Shown here piece by piece: positions 1 to 8,796 of a stretch of 64,000 bases of DNA (position 1 is the stretch's first letter; each line of letters starts with the position of its first letter). Source of the stretch: Rudaea cellulosilytica DSM 22992 (GTDB taxonomy: Bacteria > Pseudomonadota > Gammaproteobacteria > Xanthomonadales > Rhodanobacteraceae). The position numbers and the translations under genes are program-made. Location: contig NZ_KB899242.1 in the NCBI RefSeq assembly GCF_000378125.1, positions 434,001-498,000 on the forward strand, written 5' to 3'. The notes beneath the pieces were generated by a model. That model saw only the letters and a program-made list of their open reading frames with translations. It made no database searches and was not told the origin of the DNA.

Positions 1-868
1 CCCGGTCTTGCGCGTACAGGCCCTGATGCGAGTAGCGGTCGCGATCCGACAGCCAGCATTCGTTGATCGCTTCGTTGTCGCGCGGCACCGTGCGCAGCAC
101 TTCGCCGCGGCGCGTGTGCAGCCAGAGGTTCGAGGCCAGCGCGTCGTGGTAGCCGATCGATTCGCGCGCGATCAGTTCCCACGCGCGCGCCTTGAAGCGG
201 AATACCTTGTTCGTAAGCGCGCCGACCGGACAGACGTCGATGATGTTGCCGCCGAGCTCGCTGTCGATCGTCTTGCCGATGTAGGTGCCGATCTCCAGAT
301 TTTCGCCGCGACCCATGCCGCCGAGTTCCGGCGAGCCGGCCACTTCGGTCATGAAGCGCACGCAGCGCGTGCACTGGATGCAGCGCGTCATCTCTGTTTC
401 GATCAGCGGGCCGAGATCTTCGTCAGGCACGACGCGCTTGCGTTCGACGAAGCGCGAGACCGAGCGGCCGTAGCCCATCGACAGGTCTTGCAGCTCGCAT
501 TCGCCGCCCTGGTCGCAGATCGGGCAGTCGAGCGGATGGTTGATCAGCAGGAATTCCATGACGTTGCGCTGCGCCGACAACGCCTTCTGCGAAGCGGTCT
601 TGATCTTCATGCCCTCGGCGACCGGAGTCGCGCACGCGGGCTGCGGCTTCGGCATCGGCTTGCCGCCCATCTCGACCTCGACCATGCACATGCGGCAGTT
701 CGCGGCGATCGGCAGCTTCTCGTGATAGCAGAAACGCGGGATCGGAATGCCGGCCTTGTCGGCACCGGCGATGATCATCGAATTCTTCGGCACCTGCAGT
801 GCCTTGCCGTCGATCTCGATATTGACGAAATCGGGCGGCGCGGCGGGGGAAGTGGGTTGAGCGCTCAT
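1..868 (-). CDS. nuoG: NADH-quinone oxidoreductase subunit G (partial, N-terminal part)
   Basis: This is the large iron-sulfur subunit of complex I, in the peripheral arm that passes electrons from NADH to quinone. About 289 residues are present and the gene continues past the left edge. The start reads MSAQPTSPAAPPDFVNIEID. An N-terminal 2Fe-2S ferredoxin-like domain (CRMCMVEVEMGG) is followed by the 4Fe-4S region (DCPICDQGGECELQD, then RCIQCTRCVRF) and the start of the molybdopterin-oxidoreductase-like part. Its ATG at 868 overlaps the nuoF stop by four bases (ATGA), indicating translational coupling. Confidence 0.97.
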   Translation of the reverse strand, partial: MSAQPTSPAAPPDFVNIEIDGKALQVPKNSMIIAGADKAGIPIPRFCYHEKLPIAANCRMCMVEVEMGGKPMPKPQPACATPVAEGMKIKTASQKALSAQRNVMEFLLINHPLDCPICDQGGECELQDLSMGYGRSVSRFVERKRVVPDEDLGPLIETEMTRCIQCTRCVRFMTEVAGSPELGGMGRGENLEIGTYIGKTIDSELGGNIIDVCPVGALTNKVFRFKARAWELIARESIGYHDALASNLWLHTRRGEVLRTVPRDNEAINECWLSDRDRYSHQGLYAQDR

Positions 869-2175
869 GCCGCCACTCCCATCGGCGCATCGACAATGCT
901 GCGGCCGTTCTTGATGTAGTACTCGAATTCGCTCCAGAACTGGCGAAGGAAGCCTTGCACCGGCCACGCGGCGGCTTCGCCGAACGCGCAAATCGTATGG
1001 CCTTCGATCTGGCCGGCGGCCTGCTTGAGCATGTCGAGGTCGCCAAGCTCCGCCTTGCCATCGACGATGCGCGTGAGCATGCGGTACATCCAGCCCGTGC
1101 CTTCGCGACACGGCGTGCACTGACCGCAGGACTCGGCATAGTAGAAACGACTGATGCGATGGCAGGCGCGCACCATGCACGTCGTTTCGTCCATCACGAT
1201 GACCGCGCCGGAACCGAGGCCCGATCCGGCCTTCTGGATCGCGTCGTAGTCCATCGTCAAGCCCATCATCGTCTCGGCTTTGAGCACGGGCATCGACGAG
1301 CCGCCCGGAATCACGGCCTTGAGCTTGTTGCCGTTGCGCACGCCGCCGGCCATTTCGAGCAGTTCGGAGAACGGCGTGCCGAGCTTGATCTCGTAGTTGC
1401 CCGGCTTGTTGACATGACCCGATACGGAAAAGATCTTCGGGCCGCCGTTGTTCGGCTTGCCTTGCGCAAGAAACCACTCGGCGCCCTTGTTGAGGATCGT
1501 CGGCACCGACGCGTAAGTCTCGGTATTGTTGATCGTGGTCGGCTTGCCGTAGAGGCCGAAGCCGGCCGGGAACGGCGGCTTGAACCGCGGCTGGCCCTTC
1601 TTGCCTTCCAGCGATTCCATCAGCGCGGTCTCTTCGCCGCAGATGTAGGCGCCGGCACCGAGTGCGGTGTAGATGTCGCAGTCGATGCCGCTACCGCCGA
1701 TGTTCTTGCCGAGCAGGCCCGCCGCGTATGCCTCTTTCAGCGCCGCCTCGAAGTGCTCGAACGGTTCATGGTGGAACTCGCCGCGCAGGTAGTTGTAGGC
1801 GACGGTCGAACCGGTTGCGTAACAAGCGATCGCCAAGCCTTCGACAACCGAGTGCGGATTGAAGCGCAGAATGTCTCGGTCCTTGCAAGTACCCGGCTCG
1901 GACTCGTCCGAATTGCACAGGATGTACTTCTGCATCGTGCCCTTCGGCATGAAGGACCACTTCAAGCCGGTCGGGAAGCCCGCGCCGCCGCGGCCGCGCA
2001 GCGAACTCTTCTTCAGCTCGTCGACGATCGAGGCCGGATCGGGCTTGTCGGCGAGAATCTTCTTCCACGCCTTGTAGCCGTCGACTTTCAGATAGCTGTC
2101 CATCGACCAGGGCTGATCGAAATGCAGCGTCGTGTAGACGACTTGGTGTTCCTGCGGTGCGGGGCCAACAGACAT
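865..2175 (-). CDS. nuoF: NADH-quinone oxidoreductase subunit F (NADH/FMN binding)
   Basis: This 436-residue subunit of complex I oxidises NADH: it binds NADH and FMN and carries the N3 4Fe-4S cluster. The glycine-rich nucleotide site GRGGAGFPTG is at residues 61-70. The cluster ligands are C350, C353 and C356 (SCGQCTPC) with C396 (HTICAFG). The length is normal for the family. It follows nuoE after a 78-base gap, the only sizeable gap in this operon, which holds a short inverted repeat. It overlaps nuoG by four bases. Confidence 0.98.
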   Translation of the reverse strand: MSVGPAPQEHQVVYTTLHFDQPWSMDSYLKVDGYKAWKKILADKPDPASIVDELKKSSLRGRGGAGFPTGLKWSFMPKGTMQKYILCNSDESEPGTCKDRDILRFNPHSVVEGLAIACYATGSTVAYNYLRGEFHHEPFEHFEAALKEAYAAGLLGKNIGGSGIDCDIYTALGAGAYICGEETALMESLEGKKGQPRFKPPFPAGFGLYGKPTTINNTETYASVPTILNKGAEWFLAQGKPNNGGPKIFSVSGHVNKPGNYEIKLGTPFSELLEMAGGVRNGNKLKAVIPGGSSMPVLKAETMMGLTMDYDAIQKAGSGLGSGAVIVMDETTCMVRACHRISRFYYAESCGQCTPCREGTGWMYRMLTRIVDGKAELGDLDMLKQAAGQIEGHTICAFGEAAAWPVQGFLRQFWSEFEYYIKNGRSIVDAPMGVAA

Positions 2176-2201
2176 GCTTTTTACCTTTTAGCTCTTGCTC
2201 C

Positions 2202-2226
2202 TCATTCCAACGCAAATCTGGAATGA
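2202..2226. repeat. Short inverted repeat in the nuoE-nuoF gap
   Basis: TCATTCCA (2202-2209) and TGGAATGA (2219-2226) form a perfect 8-bp inverted repeat with a 9-base loop. It resembles other intergenic palindromes in this window with CGTCATT-like ends (36212-36264, 62549-62579, 63691-63721). In the nuo mRNA it could fold into a hairpin that sets relative transcript stability. That role is inference. Confidence 0.55.
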
Positions 2227-2253
2227 CGGAATTGTTCTTGCTTGCTCGTGCGG

Positions 2254-2781
2254 TTACTTCAGACCGTCCAAAATCTTGTCCACCGACTCCGGCGTCAGCT
2301 TCTCGTGATAATGGCCGTTGACCACCATCATCGGCGCGCCGCAACAGGCCGCGAGGCATTCCTCTTCCTGCTTCAGGTAGACGCGACCGTCGGGGGTCGA
2401 CTCGCCGACCTTGATGCCGAGCTTCTTCTCGCAGTGCTTGAGGACATCCTCGCCGCCATTGAGCCAGCACGAGATGTTCGTGCACACGGCAACGTTGTTG
2501 CGCCCGACCGGCGTGGTCTCGAACATCGAATAGAAGCTCGCCACCTCGTAACCCCATACCGCGGGCAGGCCGAGATACTTGGTCACCGCCGTGATCAACT
2601 CGTCGGTCAGAAAGCCGCCGTTTTGTTCCTGGGCCGCGAACAATGCCTGGATCAGCGCCGAGCGTTTGCGGTCGGGCGGAAACTTGGTCAGCCAGTGGTC
2701 GATGTGCTCGCGCGTGTGCGCGTTGAGCGCGACGAGCGGATCGACGTCCTTGACTTCGGCGTAGTGATTGGTTGCTTTCAT
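2254..2781 (-). CDS. nuoE: NADH-quinone oxidoreductase subunit E
   Basis: This is the thioredoxin-like 2Fe-2S subunit of complex I (cluster N1a), which pairs with NuoF. It has 175 residues, a helical N-terminal half and a C-terminal ferredoxin fold. The four ligands are visible as C100 and C105 (VAVCTNISC) and C142 and C146 (ECLAAC), the family CX4C...CX3C pattern. Its ATG at 2781 overlaps the nuoD stop by four bases. Confidence 0.98.
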   Translation of the reverse strand: MKATNHYAEVKDVDPLVALNAHTREHIDHWLTKFPPDRKRSALIQALFAAQEQNGGFLTDELITAVTKYLGLPAVWGYEVASFYSMFETTPVGRNNVAVCTNISCWLNGGEDVLKHCEKKLGIKVGESTPDGRVYLKQEEECLAACCGAPMMVVNGHYHEKLTPESVDKILDGLK

Positions 2782-4031
2782 CGATCGACTTCTCCGAAGA
2801 CGAGGTCGTAGGTGCCGATCATCGCGACGACGTCGGGCAGCATGTGGCCGCGCACGATCGCGTCCATCGACGACAGATGGGCGAAGCCCGGTGCGCGCAG
2901 CTTGACGCGGAACGGCTTGTTCGCGCCGTCGGAAATCAGATAGCAGCCGAATTCTCCTTTCGGTGCCTCGACCGCGGCGTAGGTCTCCCCCGCCGGTACG
3001 CTGTAGCCTTCGCTGAACAGCTTGAAGTGGTGGATCAAGGCTTCCATGTCATCCTTCATTTCCTCGCGGCTCGGCGGCGCAACCTTGAAGTTGCGCACGA
3101 TCACCTCGCCCGGATTCTTCTTCAGCCAGTCCACGCACTGCGCGATGATGCGGTTGGACTGGCGCATCTCCTCGACGCGCACGAGGTAACGGTCGTAGCA
3201 GTCGCCTTGCACACCGACCGGGATGTCGAAATCCATCTTGTCGTACATCGCGTAAGGCTGCTTCTTGCGCAGGTCCCACTCGATGCCGGAGCCGCGCAGC
3301 ATCGCGCCGGTCATGCCCCAGGCCAGCGCCTGTTCGGGCGGCACCACGCCGATGCCGACCGTACGCTGCTTCCAGATGCGGTTGTCGGTCAGCAGCGTTT
3401 CGTACTCGTCAACCTTGCTCGGGAAATCCTTGGTGAAGGCGTCAAGGAAATCGAGCATCGAACCTTCGCGCCATTCGTTGCGGCGCTTGAGGTCGCTGCC
3501 CTTGTGCCAACGCGATTCCTTGTACTGCGGCATGCGATCGGGCAGATCGCGATAGACACCGCCGGGACGATAGTAGGTCGCGTGCATGCGCGCGCCCGAC
3601 ACCGCCTCGTAGCAGTCCATCAGCTCCTCGCGCTCGCGGAACGCATACAGGAACACCGCCATTGCGCCGAGGTCGAGCGCGTTCGAGCCGATCCACATCA
3701 AGTGATTGAGGATGCGCGTGATCTCGTCGAACATCGTGCGAATGTATTGCGCGCGCACCGGCGCTTCGATGTCGAGCAGTTTTTCGATCGCACGCACGTA
3801 GGCGTGCTCGTTGCACATCATCGACACGTAGTCGAGGCGGTCCATGTAGCCGATCGACTGGTTGAACGGCTTCGACTCGGCCAGCTTCTCGGTGCCGCGA
3901 TGGAGCAAGCCGACATGCGGATCGGCACGCTGGATCACCTCGCCGTCGAGCTCGAGCACGAGGCGCAGCACACCGTGCGCCGCGGGATGCTGCGGGCCGA
4001 AGTTGATCGTGTAGTTCTTGATTTCTTGCAT
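2778..4031 (-). CDS. nuoD: NADH-quinone oxidoreductase subunit D (49 kDa)
   Basis: This 417-residue subunit forms, with NuoB, the quinone-reduction site of complex I. It begins [20 protein letters not shown] and contains the family motif [14 protein letters not shown]. An open frame continues upstream to 4598, but that extension lies inside nuoC in another frame and matches nothing, so the start is set at the ATG at 4031, which gives the usual family length. nuoC and nuoD are separate genes here, not fused as in Escherichia coli. No strong Shine-Dalgarno sequence is visible, so coupling to nuoC (17-base gap) is likely. Confidence 0.97.
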   Translation of the reverse strand: MQEIKNYTINFGPQHPAAHGVLRLVLELDGEVIQRADPHVGLLHRGTEKLAESKPFNQSIGYMDRLDYVSMMCNEHAYVRAIEKLLDIEAPVRAQYIRTMFDEITRILNHLMWIGSNALDLGAMAVFLYAFREREELMDCYEAVSGARMHATYYRPGGVYRDLPDRMPQYKESRWHKGSDLKRRNEWREGSMLDFLDAFTKDFPSKVDEYETLLTDNRIWKQRTVGIGVVPPEQALAWGMTGAMLRGSGIEWDLRKKQPYAMYDKMDFDIPVGVQGDCYDRYLVRVEEMRQSNRIIAQCVDWLKKNPGEVIVRNFKVAPPSREEMKDDMEALIHHFKLFSEGYSVPAGETYAAVEAPKGEFGCYLISDGANKPFRVKLRAPGFAHLSSMDAIVRGHMLPDVVAMIGTYDLVFGEVDR

Positions 4032-4048
4032 GGTGGAGGTACGCCTGT

Positions 4049-4843
4049 CTACTTCGCCGCGGCGTTCGCCGCACCTTCCGCCTGGGCCTGGTCGTAACGC
4101 GAATCGTCGCGCACGACGCGTGGCACGCCGACGCGCGGCTCGACGCTGGTCACCGGCTCGTAGATCACGCGGCCGAGCGCCTCGTCGTAGCGCACCTCGA
4201 CATTGCCGATCAGCGGGAAATCTTTGCGGAACGGATGGCCGACGAAGCCGTAATCGGTGAGGATGCGACGCAGGTCCGGATGGCCGTCGAAGATAATGCC
4301 GAACAGATCGAACGCCTCGCGCTCGAACCAGTTCACGCCGGGCCAGATTCCAGTCAACGACGGCACCACCGGCAGCGCATCGTCCTGCGCATGGCAGCGA
4401 ATGCGTACACGCTGGTTGTTCTTGATCGAGAGCAGATGCGCGACGGCGGCGAAACGTCGCGATGGAATCGCTGCGACCTTGATGCCCGCGGCACTGCCAT
4501 GTTCCGAAGTCAGCGTCTCGCCCCACTTGAAGCGCCCGGCCCCGCGGCCTTCGACGCCACGGCTGAACCCGGTCGAGGTGACGTCGCGGGTGTCCCACTC
4601 GTCGTCGCCGTAGCTAAGATAATCGACACCGCAGACGTCGATGCACTGCTCGAAATGGAAATCGGCCTCGTCACGCAGTGCCTGCGCGACCGCGAGCCAG
4701 TTTTCCGGCAACACCTCGACGCTGGTTTCGCCGAATGATTCGCTGGCCGAAATGATCTTGTCGCCGAGTCGCGCGGCGATGCGTTGCGCAAGCGTGCTCG
4801 GCGCCGCGGGCGCCTCGGCAGAGGTGGCGGGCGTATCGGTCAT
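4049..4843 (-). CDS. nuoC: NADH-quinone oxidoreductase subunit C (30 kDa)
   Basis: This 264-residue hydrophilic subunit of the complex I connecting arm carries no cofactor. The 30 kDa signature is recognisable in [19 protein letters not shown] and in [20 protein letters not shown]. The C-terminal tail ([16 protein letters not shown]) and the Ala/Pro-rich N-terminus ([13 protein letters not shown]) are variable. Its ATG at 4843 overlaps the nuoB stop by four bases. Confidence 0.97.
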   Translation of the reverse strand: MTDTPATSAEAPAAPSTLAQRIAARLGDKIISASESFGETSVEVLPENWLAVAQALRDEADFHFEQCIDVCGVDYLSYGDDEWDTRDVTSTGFSRGVEGRGAGRFKWGETLTSEHGSAAGIKVAAIPSRRFAAVAHLLSIKNNQRVRIRCHAQDDALPVVPSLTGIWPGVNWFEREAFDLFGIIFDGHPDLRRILTDYGFVGHPFRKDFPLIGNVEVRYDEALGRVIYEPVTSVEPRVGVPRVVRDDSRYDQAQAEGAANAAAK

Positions 4844-5466
4844 GTGCGCGCGATGATGTTGCTGTTGATGACCTGCTTCTGCGGTGACTCGCTCGTCATG
4901 ATCTGTCTCTCGCCGATCGGACTCGAACGGCGGATTTTCTTCTGCAATTGCAGGATGCCGTAGATCAGCGCCTCTGCGGTCGGCGGACAGCCCGGCACGT
5001 AGACGTCAACCGGCACGATGCGGTCGCAGCCACGCACGACGGCGTAGGAATAATGGTAGTAGCCGCCGCCGTTCGCGCACGAACCCATCGAGATGACCCA
5101 CTTCGGATCGGGCATCTGGTCGTAGACGCGACGCAGCGCCGGCGCCATCTTGTTGACCAGCGTGCCGGCAACGATCATCACGTCGGACTGGCGCGGACTC
5201 GGGCGGAACACGACGCCGTAGCGGTCCAGGTCGAGACGCGCAGCGCCGGCGTGCATCATCTCGACTGCACAACAGGCCAAGCCAAACGTCATCGGCCACA
5301 TCGAACCGGTGCGCGCCCAGTTGATGAGCGTGTCCGCTGATGTCGTCAAAAATCCGCGCTGCAGGAGCGGATTTTCTCCGTCCGGACGCAAAATATCTTC
5401 CACCGGCCCGGTCGCGACCGGATTGGTGAACAGGTGTTTCTCGATTGTGGTTTCGGTATTACTCAT
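4840..5466 (-). CDS. nuoB: NADH-quinone oxidoreductase subunit B (cluster N2)
   Basis: This 208-residue subunit carries the terminal 4Fe-4S cluster N2, which donates electrons to quinone. The ligands are C65 and C66 ([11 protein letters not shown]), C130 ([13 protein letters not shown]) and C160 ([11 protein letters not shown]). The start [13 protein letters not shown] at 5466 overlaps the nuoA stop by four bases; the longer open frame upstream runs through nuoA and is not used. The C-terminal tail after the conserved core (about residue 180 on) is not conserved. Confidence 0.98.
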   Translation of the reverse strand: MSNTETTIEKHLFTNPVATGPVEDILRPDGENPLLQRGFLTTSADTLINWARTGSMWPMTFGLACCAVEMMHAGAARLDLDRYGVVFRPSPRQSDVMIVAGTLVNKMAPALRRVYDQMPDPKWVISMGSCANGGGYYHYSYAVVRGCDRIVPVDVYVPGCPPTAEALIYGILQLQKKIRRSSPIGERQIMTSESPQKQVINSNIIART

Positions 5467-5819
5467 TCCCACTCCAACGCGCCCTTCTTCCAGCAATAGA
5501 CGAAACCGAGCAGCAGCAGCGCCAGAAACATCGCCATCTCGACCAGCGCGACGAGACCGATCTGCTTGAATACGACCGCCCACGGGAACAGGAACGCGAT
5601 TTCCAGATCGAACAGGATGAACAGGATCGCGATCAGGTAGTAGCGCACGTCGAACTGCATGCGCGCGTCTTCGAAGGCTTCGAAACCGCATTCGTACGCT
5701 TCAGACTTTTCCTTGTTCTTGCTGCGCGGACCGAGCACGGCGCCGACCAGCAACAAAGCGATACCGATACCGCCGGCAACGATAAGGAACAGTAGAATCG
5801 GAAAATATTCAGCCAGCAC
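5463..5819 (-). CDS. nuoA: NADH-quinone oxidoreductase subunit A
   Basis: This small membrane subunit of complex I has three predicted helices (about residues 6-28, 60-82 and 87-109) and the conserved loop [20 protein letters not shown]. The open frame extends to 5984, but the start is set at the GTG at 5819 ([11 protein letters not shown]) for two reasons. A perfect GGAGG lies six bases upstream of it, and it gives 118 residues, the normal NuoA length. It is the first gene of the nuo operon and is preceded by a long leader with a strong hairpin. Confidence 0.95.
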   Translation of the reverse strand: MLAEYFPILLFLIVAGGIGIALLLVGAVLGPRSKNKEKSEAYECGFEAFEDARMQFDVRYYLIAILFILFDLEIAFLFPWAVVFKQIGLVALVEMAMFLALLLLGFVYCWKKGALEWE

Positions 5820-5845
5820 GCAAAGCCTCCGCCCATCCTTCAATT

Positions 5846-5878
5846 GTCCGAAAAAATCCATCCCGGATTTTTTCGGAC
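5846..5878 (-). repeat. 14-bp perfect hairpin in the nuoA leader
   Basis: GTCCGAAAAAATCC (5846-5859) is followed by a five-base loop and its exact complement GGATTTTTTCGGAC (5865-5878). The nuo side of the hairpin ends 26 bases before the nuoA GTG, close upstream of the GGAGG ribosome site. It is not a standard terminator, because the T-run lies inside the stem and not after it. It could stabilise the mRNA, control entry into the operon or be a protein-binding palindrome; none of these is shown. Confidence 0.8.
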
Positions 5879-6115
5879 GCGCCGAATCCGGTACACGCCC
5901 GGACTCAGCTGCGCGAGCGCGTTGCACCCGCATCAGACCATCCCTGGTCAGGAAATTCCACAAGCTTGCGGAGTTTCCCGACACATCAGCGACCGCACAG
6001 CGCGGTCAATCCAGAAAAACGGTCGAACCCGACTACACGGCGCAAGCCGCATCGCGAGGGAAAGACGACGAATCTGCACCGGGAGCCGCGCAAACGGCAG
6101 CGGCTCAACTTGAAT

Positions 6116-6144
6116 ATGATAGTCCGCGCGTTCAGTCTTGCCAA
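6116..6144 (-). promoter_or_regulatory. Candidate sigma-70 promoter of the nuo operon
   Basis: On the minus strand TTGGCA (6144-6139) and TATCAT (6121-6116) are separated by exactly 17 bases. Each hexamer matches five of six consensus positions. Predicted transcription start is near 6109, which leaves a 5-prime leader of about 290 nt before nuoA. Confidence 0.6.
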
Positions 6145-6256
6145 CGCTTGCGCGACGCAACAACTTGTGATGATCGCGGCGCGCGACAAGGCGCCGCGGG
6201 GCCGCCAGCCGTGGCTTGCATGTATTCTTTTGTCATTACCCATCCGAGATCAGCCT

Positions 6257-7021
6257 ATGTCACGTCGCAAGCTCGTCGCCGGAAACTGGAAGATGCACGG
6301 CTCGCGCGCCTCCGCGCACGAGCTGGTCGATGCGATCGCCCGGGCAGGCGCGTCGAATGCGCTCGACGCCGTCGACATCGCCATCCTGCCGCCGCACGTC
6401 TATTTGGCCGAACTGGTCGCACGCCACGCCGACACGCGCCTGATCTTCGGCGCCCAGGACGTGAGCGAGCATCAGCAAGGCGCGTACACAGGCGAAACCG
6501 CCGCGATCATGGTCAAGGACGTTGGCGCCACGCATACGCTCGTCGGCCATTCCGAACGCCGCACGCTGCACCACGAGAACGCGTTCTGCGTCGCCGAAAA
6601 GTTCGCGCGCGCGCAAGCGGCCGGGCTGGTCCCTATCCTGTGCATCGGTGAAACGCTGGAACAGCGCGATCGCGGCCAAGCCTTCGTGGTGGTCGCCGAG
6701 CAGCTCGGCGCGACTATGGCCGCATCCGGCGTCGGCGCGCTCGAAAACGCCGTCGTCGCCTACGAGCCGGTCTGGGCGATCGGCACGGGCCGCACCGCCA
6801 CGCCCGCGCAGGCGCAGGAAATGCACGCGTTCATCCGTAGCAAAGTCGCAGAACTGGATGCTAGAATAGCCGGCTCGCTCCGCATACTTTATGGCGGTAG
6901 TGTCAAGCCGGGCAATGCGGCCGAGCTGTTCGCGCAGGCGGACATCGACGGCGGACTGATCGGCGGCGCTTCGCTCGTTGCTGCGGATTTCCTCGCGATC
7001 TGCGCCGCGGCGCAATCCTGA
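6257..7021 (+). CDS. tpiA: Triosephosphate isomerase
   Basis: This glycolytic enzyme interconverts dihydroxyacetone phosphate and glyceraldehyde 3-phosphate in the cytoplasm. It is a TIM barrel of 254 residues, a usual length. Catalytic residues are visible: K12 in AGNWKMHG, H98 in LVGHSERR and E170 in AYEPVWAIGTG. The phosphate loop LYGGSVKP is near the C-terminus. The start MSRRKLVAGNWK is preferred over upstream starts because family members begin about there. secG follows after 16 bases. Confidence 0.97.
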   Translation: MSRRKLVAGNWKMHGSRASAHELVDAIARAGASNALDAVDIAILPPHVYLAELVARHADTRLIFGAQDVSEHQQGAYTGETAAIMVKDVGATHTLVGHSERRTLHHENAFCVAEKFARAQAAGLVPILCIGETLEQRDRGQAFVVVAEQLGATMAASGVGALENAVVAYEPVWAIGTGRTATPAQAQEMHAFIRSKVAELDARIAGSLRILYGGSVKPGNAAELFAQADIDGGLIGGASLVAADFLAICAAAQS

Positions 7022-7037
7022 TTCACTGGATCCAAAA

Positions 7038-7538
7038 ATGGTTCTCACTCTGTTCAACATTGTCTACGTGCTCATCGCGATCGCGATGGCCATCCTGATC
7101 CTGCTCCAGCGCGGAGCCGGTGCACAGGCCGGTTCGGGCTTCGGGGGCGGCGCCTCGGGCACCGTGTTCGGCTCGCGCGGCGCGAGCAATTTCCTCTCGC
7201 GCAGCACGGCGATCCTCGCCACGATCTTCTTCCTGCTCAGCCTCACGATGGCCTGGTACCTGAAGAACGCCGGCACGCTGACGCCCGCCGCCAGCGACCT
7301 CGGCGTCATGGGCGCGCTCGAAACCCCGAAGGCTCCTGCGCAGCCGGCGGCCCCCGCCGCCAGTGGCGACGTGCCTGCCGCGCCCGTGGCCGGCTCCGCC
7401 GCCCCGGCAGCCCAATCCGACGTGCCCGCCGCGCCCGCACCCGCGGCGACCACGCCGCCGGCCAAGCAAGGCGACGCCCCGGCGAAGTCCGCGGAAGCCA
7501 AGACCGAAGCTAAGAAAGAAGCGCCGAAAAAGCATTGA
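7038..7538 (+). CDS. secG: Preprotein translocase subunit SecG with long Ala/Pro/Lys tail
   Basis: SecG is the small accessory membrane subunit of the SecYEG export channel. The 166 residues contain two predicted helices (about 2-22 and 54-74) flanking the conserved loop GSGFGGGASGTVFGSRGA. The C-terminal 80 or so residues are an Ala/Pro-rich and then Lys/Glu-rich tail containing a near-duplicate (SGDVPAAPVAG and QSDVPAAPAPA). The tail makes the protein longer than E. coli SecG. The order tpiA-secG-tRNA-Leu continues conserved synteny, as E. coli also has secG next to leuU. Confidence 0.95.
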   Translation: MVLTLFNIVYVLIAIAMAILILLQRGAGAQAGSGFGGGASGTVFGSRGASNFLSRSTAILATIFFLLSLTMAWYLKNAGTLTPAASDLGVMGALETPKAPAQPAAPAASGDVPAAPVAGSAAPAAQSDVPAAPAPAATTPPAKQGDAPAKSAEAKTEAKKEAPKKH

Positions 7539-7584
7539 TGCCTTTACCGGCGCGAGCCGGGACGGGTATCATATGCGGCTCGCA

Positions 7585-7607
7585 ATGCGCCGGTTCGGCC
7601 GGCGCAT
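7585..7607. repeat. Perfect 9-bp hairpin between secG and tRNA-Leu
   Basis: ATGCGCCGG (7585-7593) pairs with CCGGCGCAT (7599-7607) across a five-base loop. There is no T-run after it, so it is not a standard terminator for secG. It may shape the secG mRNA end or the tRNA precursor. Confidence 0.6.
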
Positions 7608-7623
7608 CCAGTCGAAACAAATT

Positions 7624-7708
7624 GCCCAGGTGGCGGAATTGGTAGACGCACTACCTTGAGGTGGTAGCGCCGTAAGGTGTGGGGGTTCGAGTCCCCCCTT
7701 GGGCACCA
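7624..7708 (+). tRNA. tRNA-Leu (anticodon GAG)
   Basis: An 85-base tRNA beginning GCCCAGGTGGCGGAATTGG and ending with encoded CCA. The acceptor ends GCCCAGG and CTTGGGC pair with one wobble. The anticodon stem CTACC/GGTAG (7651-7655, 7663-7667) holds the loop TTGAGGT with anticodon GAG at 7658-7660, reading CUC and CUU. The long variable arm is typical of leucine tRNAs, and the T-arm GGGGGTTCGAGTCCCCC is intact. Confidence 0.97.
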
Positions 7709-7746
7709 ATACATAGTCCGGATCGGCACGCGCCAGCCGGAAATTC

Positions 7747-7774
7747 AAAAACCCGTCGATTGGCGGGTTTTTTT
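7747..7774 (+). terminator. Rho-independent terminator after tRNA-Leu
   Basis: AAAAACCCGTC (7747-7757), loop GATT, GGCGGGTTTTT and further T residues to 7774 form a GC-rich stem followed by seven T. It ends the tpiA-secG-tRNA transcript; the A-run on the other side may also terminate minus-strand transcripts. Confidence 0.85.
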
Positions 7775-7871
7775 GCGCCCGCATATCTTCGTGTTCGGCC
7801 ACCCGTCGCTGCATCGGCGAAAGGGTTTGCAATCTCGTCGCAATGCCGACGCGGAATTTTGGCCGCTCCGT

Positions 7872-8735
7872 TCAGTCGAGCTGCAGTTCGCCATGCATCA
7901 ATTCGACCACGCGACCACCAACATGGATGCGCTTGTGTTCATCCACGCTCAAACGCAGCAGACACGGCCGCCCGGTTGCCGCCCCCTGATGTACGTCGAA
8001 GGCCAACGGCACCGCTGCGCCGTCGGCAAGCAGGTAACCGCCTAGGTTCGCGCAGGCCGAGCCGGTACCGGGATCTTCGAAGATCGCGCTGGCGTGGCCC
8101 CAGAAGTAGCGGCTAACCATACGCGTCGCGTCATCCAGCGCGTAGACATAGGCCTGCGCCTCGCGCGCGTTGCTGCAATATTCTGCAAAGGCATCGAGCC
8201 GCGGCTGCGCACGCGCCACCGCATCGACGCTCGCCAATGGCACGATCAATTGCTCGACACCTGCATTCATCCACAACGGCGCGCCGGCGATGTCATCCTC
8301 GTTCAACCTGAGCGCCCGCGCGAGCTGCCCGCGCGAATATTCGTAGGCGCGGTGGGTCGGAATATTTGCGGTCAGCGTCCACGCGTCGCCCTGCGCGACG
8401 ACCGGGATGACACCGGCATTGAGGTGAAGGCGCAGCGCATCACCTGCCCGTCCCAGCGCACGCAGCACATGCGCCGTGCCGAGTGTCGGATGGCCGGCGA
8501 ACGGCATCTCGAAGGTCGTGGTGAAGATGCGCACGCGCGCGTCGGCGTCGGTCGACGGCAACACAAACGTCGTTTCCGAGAGATTGAACTGCAGTGCGAT
8601 CTGCTGCATCTCCATCTCGCTCAAACCCTGCGCATTTTCGATCACTGCCAGCGGATTGCCGCTGAGCCGCGACGCCGAAGTCGCCGCGGCAGCGGCGAAG
8701 ACATTGACGACGCGAAAGCGATAGTTGCGGCTCAT
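7872..8735 (-). CDS. PhzF-family isomerase/epimerase-like protein
   Basis: A 287-residue protein with the two-domain diaminopimelate-epimerase fold of the PhzF family. The presumed general acid/base is E54 in FNLSETTFVLP. Other family motifs are EMPFAGHPTLGTAHVL and DPGTGSACANLGGYL. The family includes the phenazine isomerase PhzF, but most members, such as E. coli YddE, have unknown substrates and there are no other phenazine genes here. It lies 61 bases downstream of the sugar-oxidation cluster on the same strand, so it might belong to that transcript, but a functional link is only a possibility. Confidence 0.9.
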   Translation of the reverse strand: MSRNYRFRVVNVFAAAAATSASRLSGNPLAVIENAQGLSEMEMQQIALQFNLSETTFVLPSTDADARVRIFTTTFEMPFAGHPTLGTAHVLRALGRAGDALRLHLNAGVIPVVAQGDAWTLTANIPTHRAYEYSRGQLARALRLNEDDIAGAPLWMNAGVEQLIVPLASVDAVARAQPRLDAFAEYCSNAREAQAYVYALDDATRMVSRYFWGHASAIFEDPGTGSACANLGGYLLADGAAVPLAFDVHQGAATGRPCLLRLSVDEHKRIHVGGRVVELMHGELQLD

Positions 8736-8796
8736 GGGTGAAAACCGATCGATGGGGGAAGAATACCCTCATCATGTCGGCCGTATCCGCTCGCAG

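Larger units (their letters stand above)
5820..6256. other. 437-base divergent intergenic region between nuoA and tpiA
   Basis: I see no convincing gene here. It holds the candidate nuo promoter on the minus strand (6116-6144), a long nuo leader and a 14-bp perfect hairpin (5846-5878). Open frames that continue nuoA or tpiA upstream through it have Arg/Ser-rich translations that match nothing. No clear tpiA promoter was recognised on the plus strand. Confidence 0.6.

Noticed and set aside
955-2226. Long plus-strand open frame opposite nuoF
   Set aside because: It is antisense to an intact nuoF, has an Arg/His/Ala-rich translation with no recognisable family and arises from GC-rich codon structure.
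5463-5984. Longer nuoA with 55 extra N-terminal residues
   Set aside because: The extra residues match nothing and pass through the hairpin; a perfect GGAGG lies six bases before the GTG at 5819, which gives the family length.
7585-7607. Hairpin after secG as a terminator
   Set aside because: The stem is strong but no T-run follows; the real terminator is after the tRNA at 7747-7774.
7872-8735. PhzF gene as evidence for phenazine synthesis
   Set aside because: No other phz genes are present, and most PhzF-family proteins have unrelated or unknown functions.
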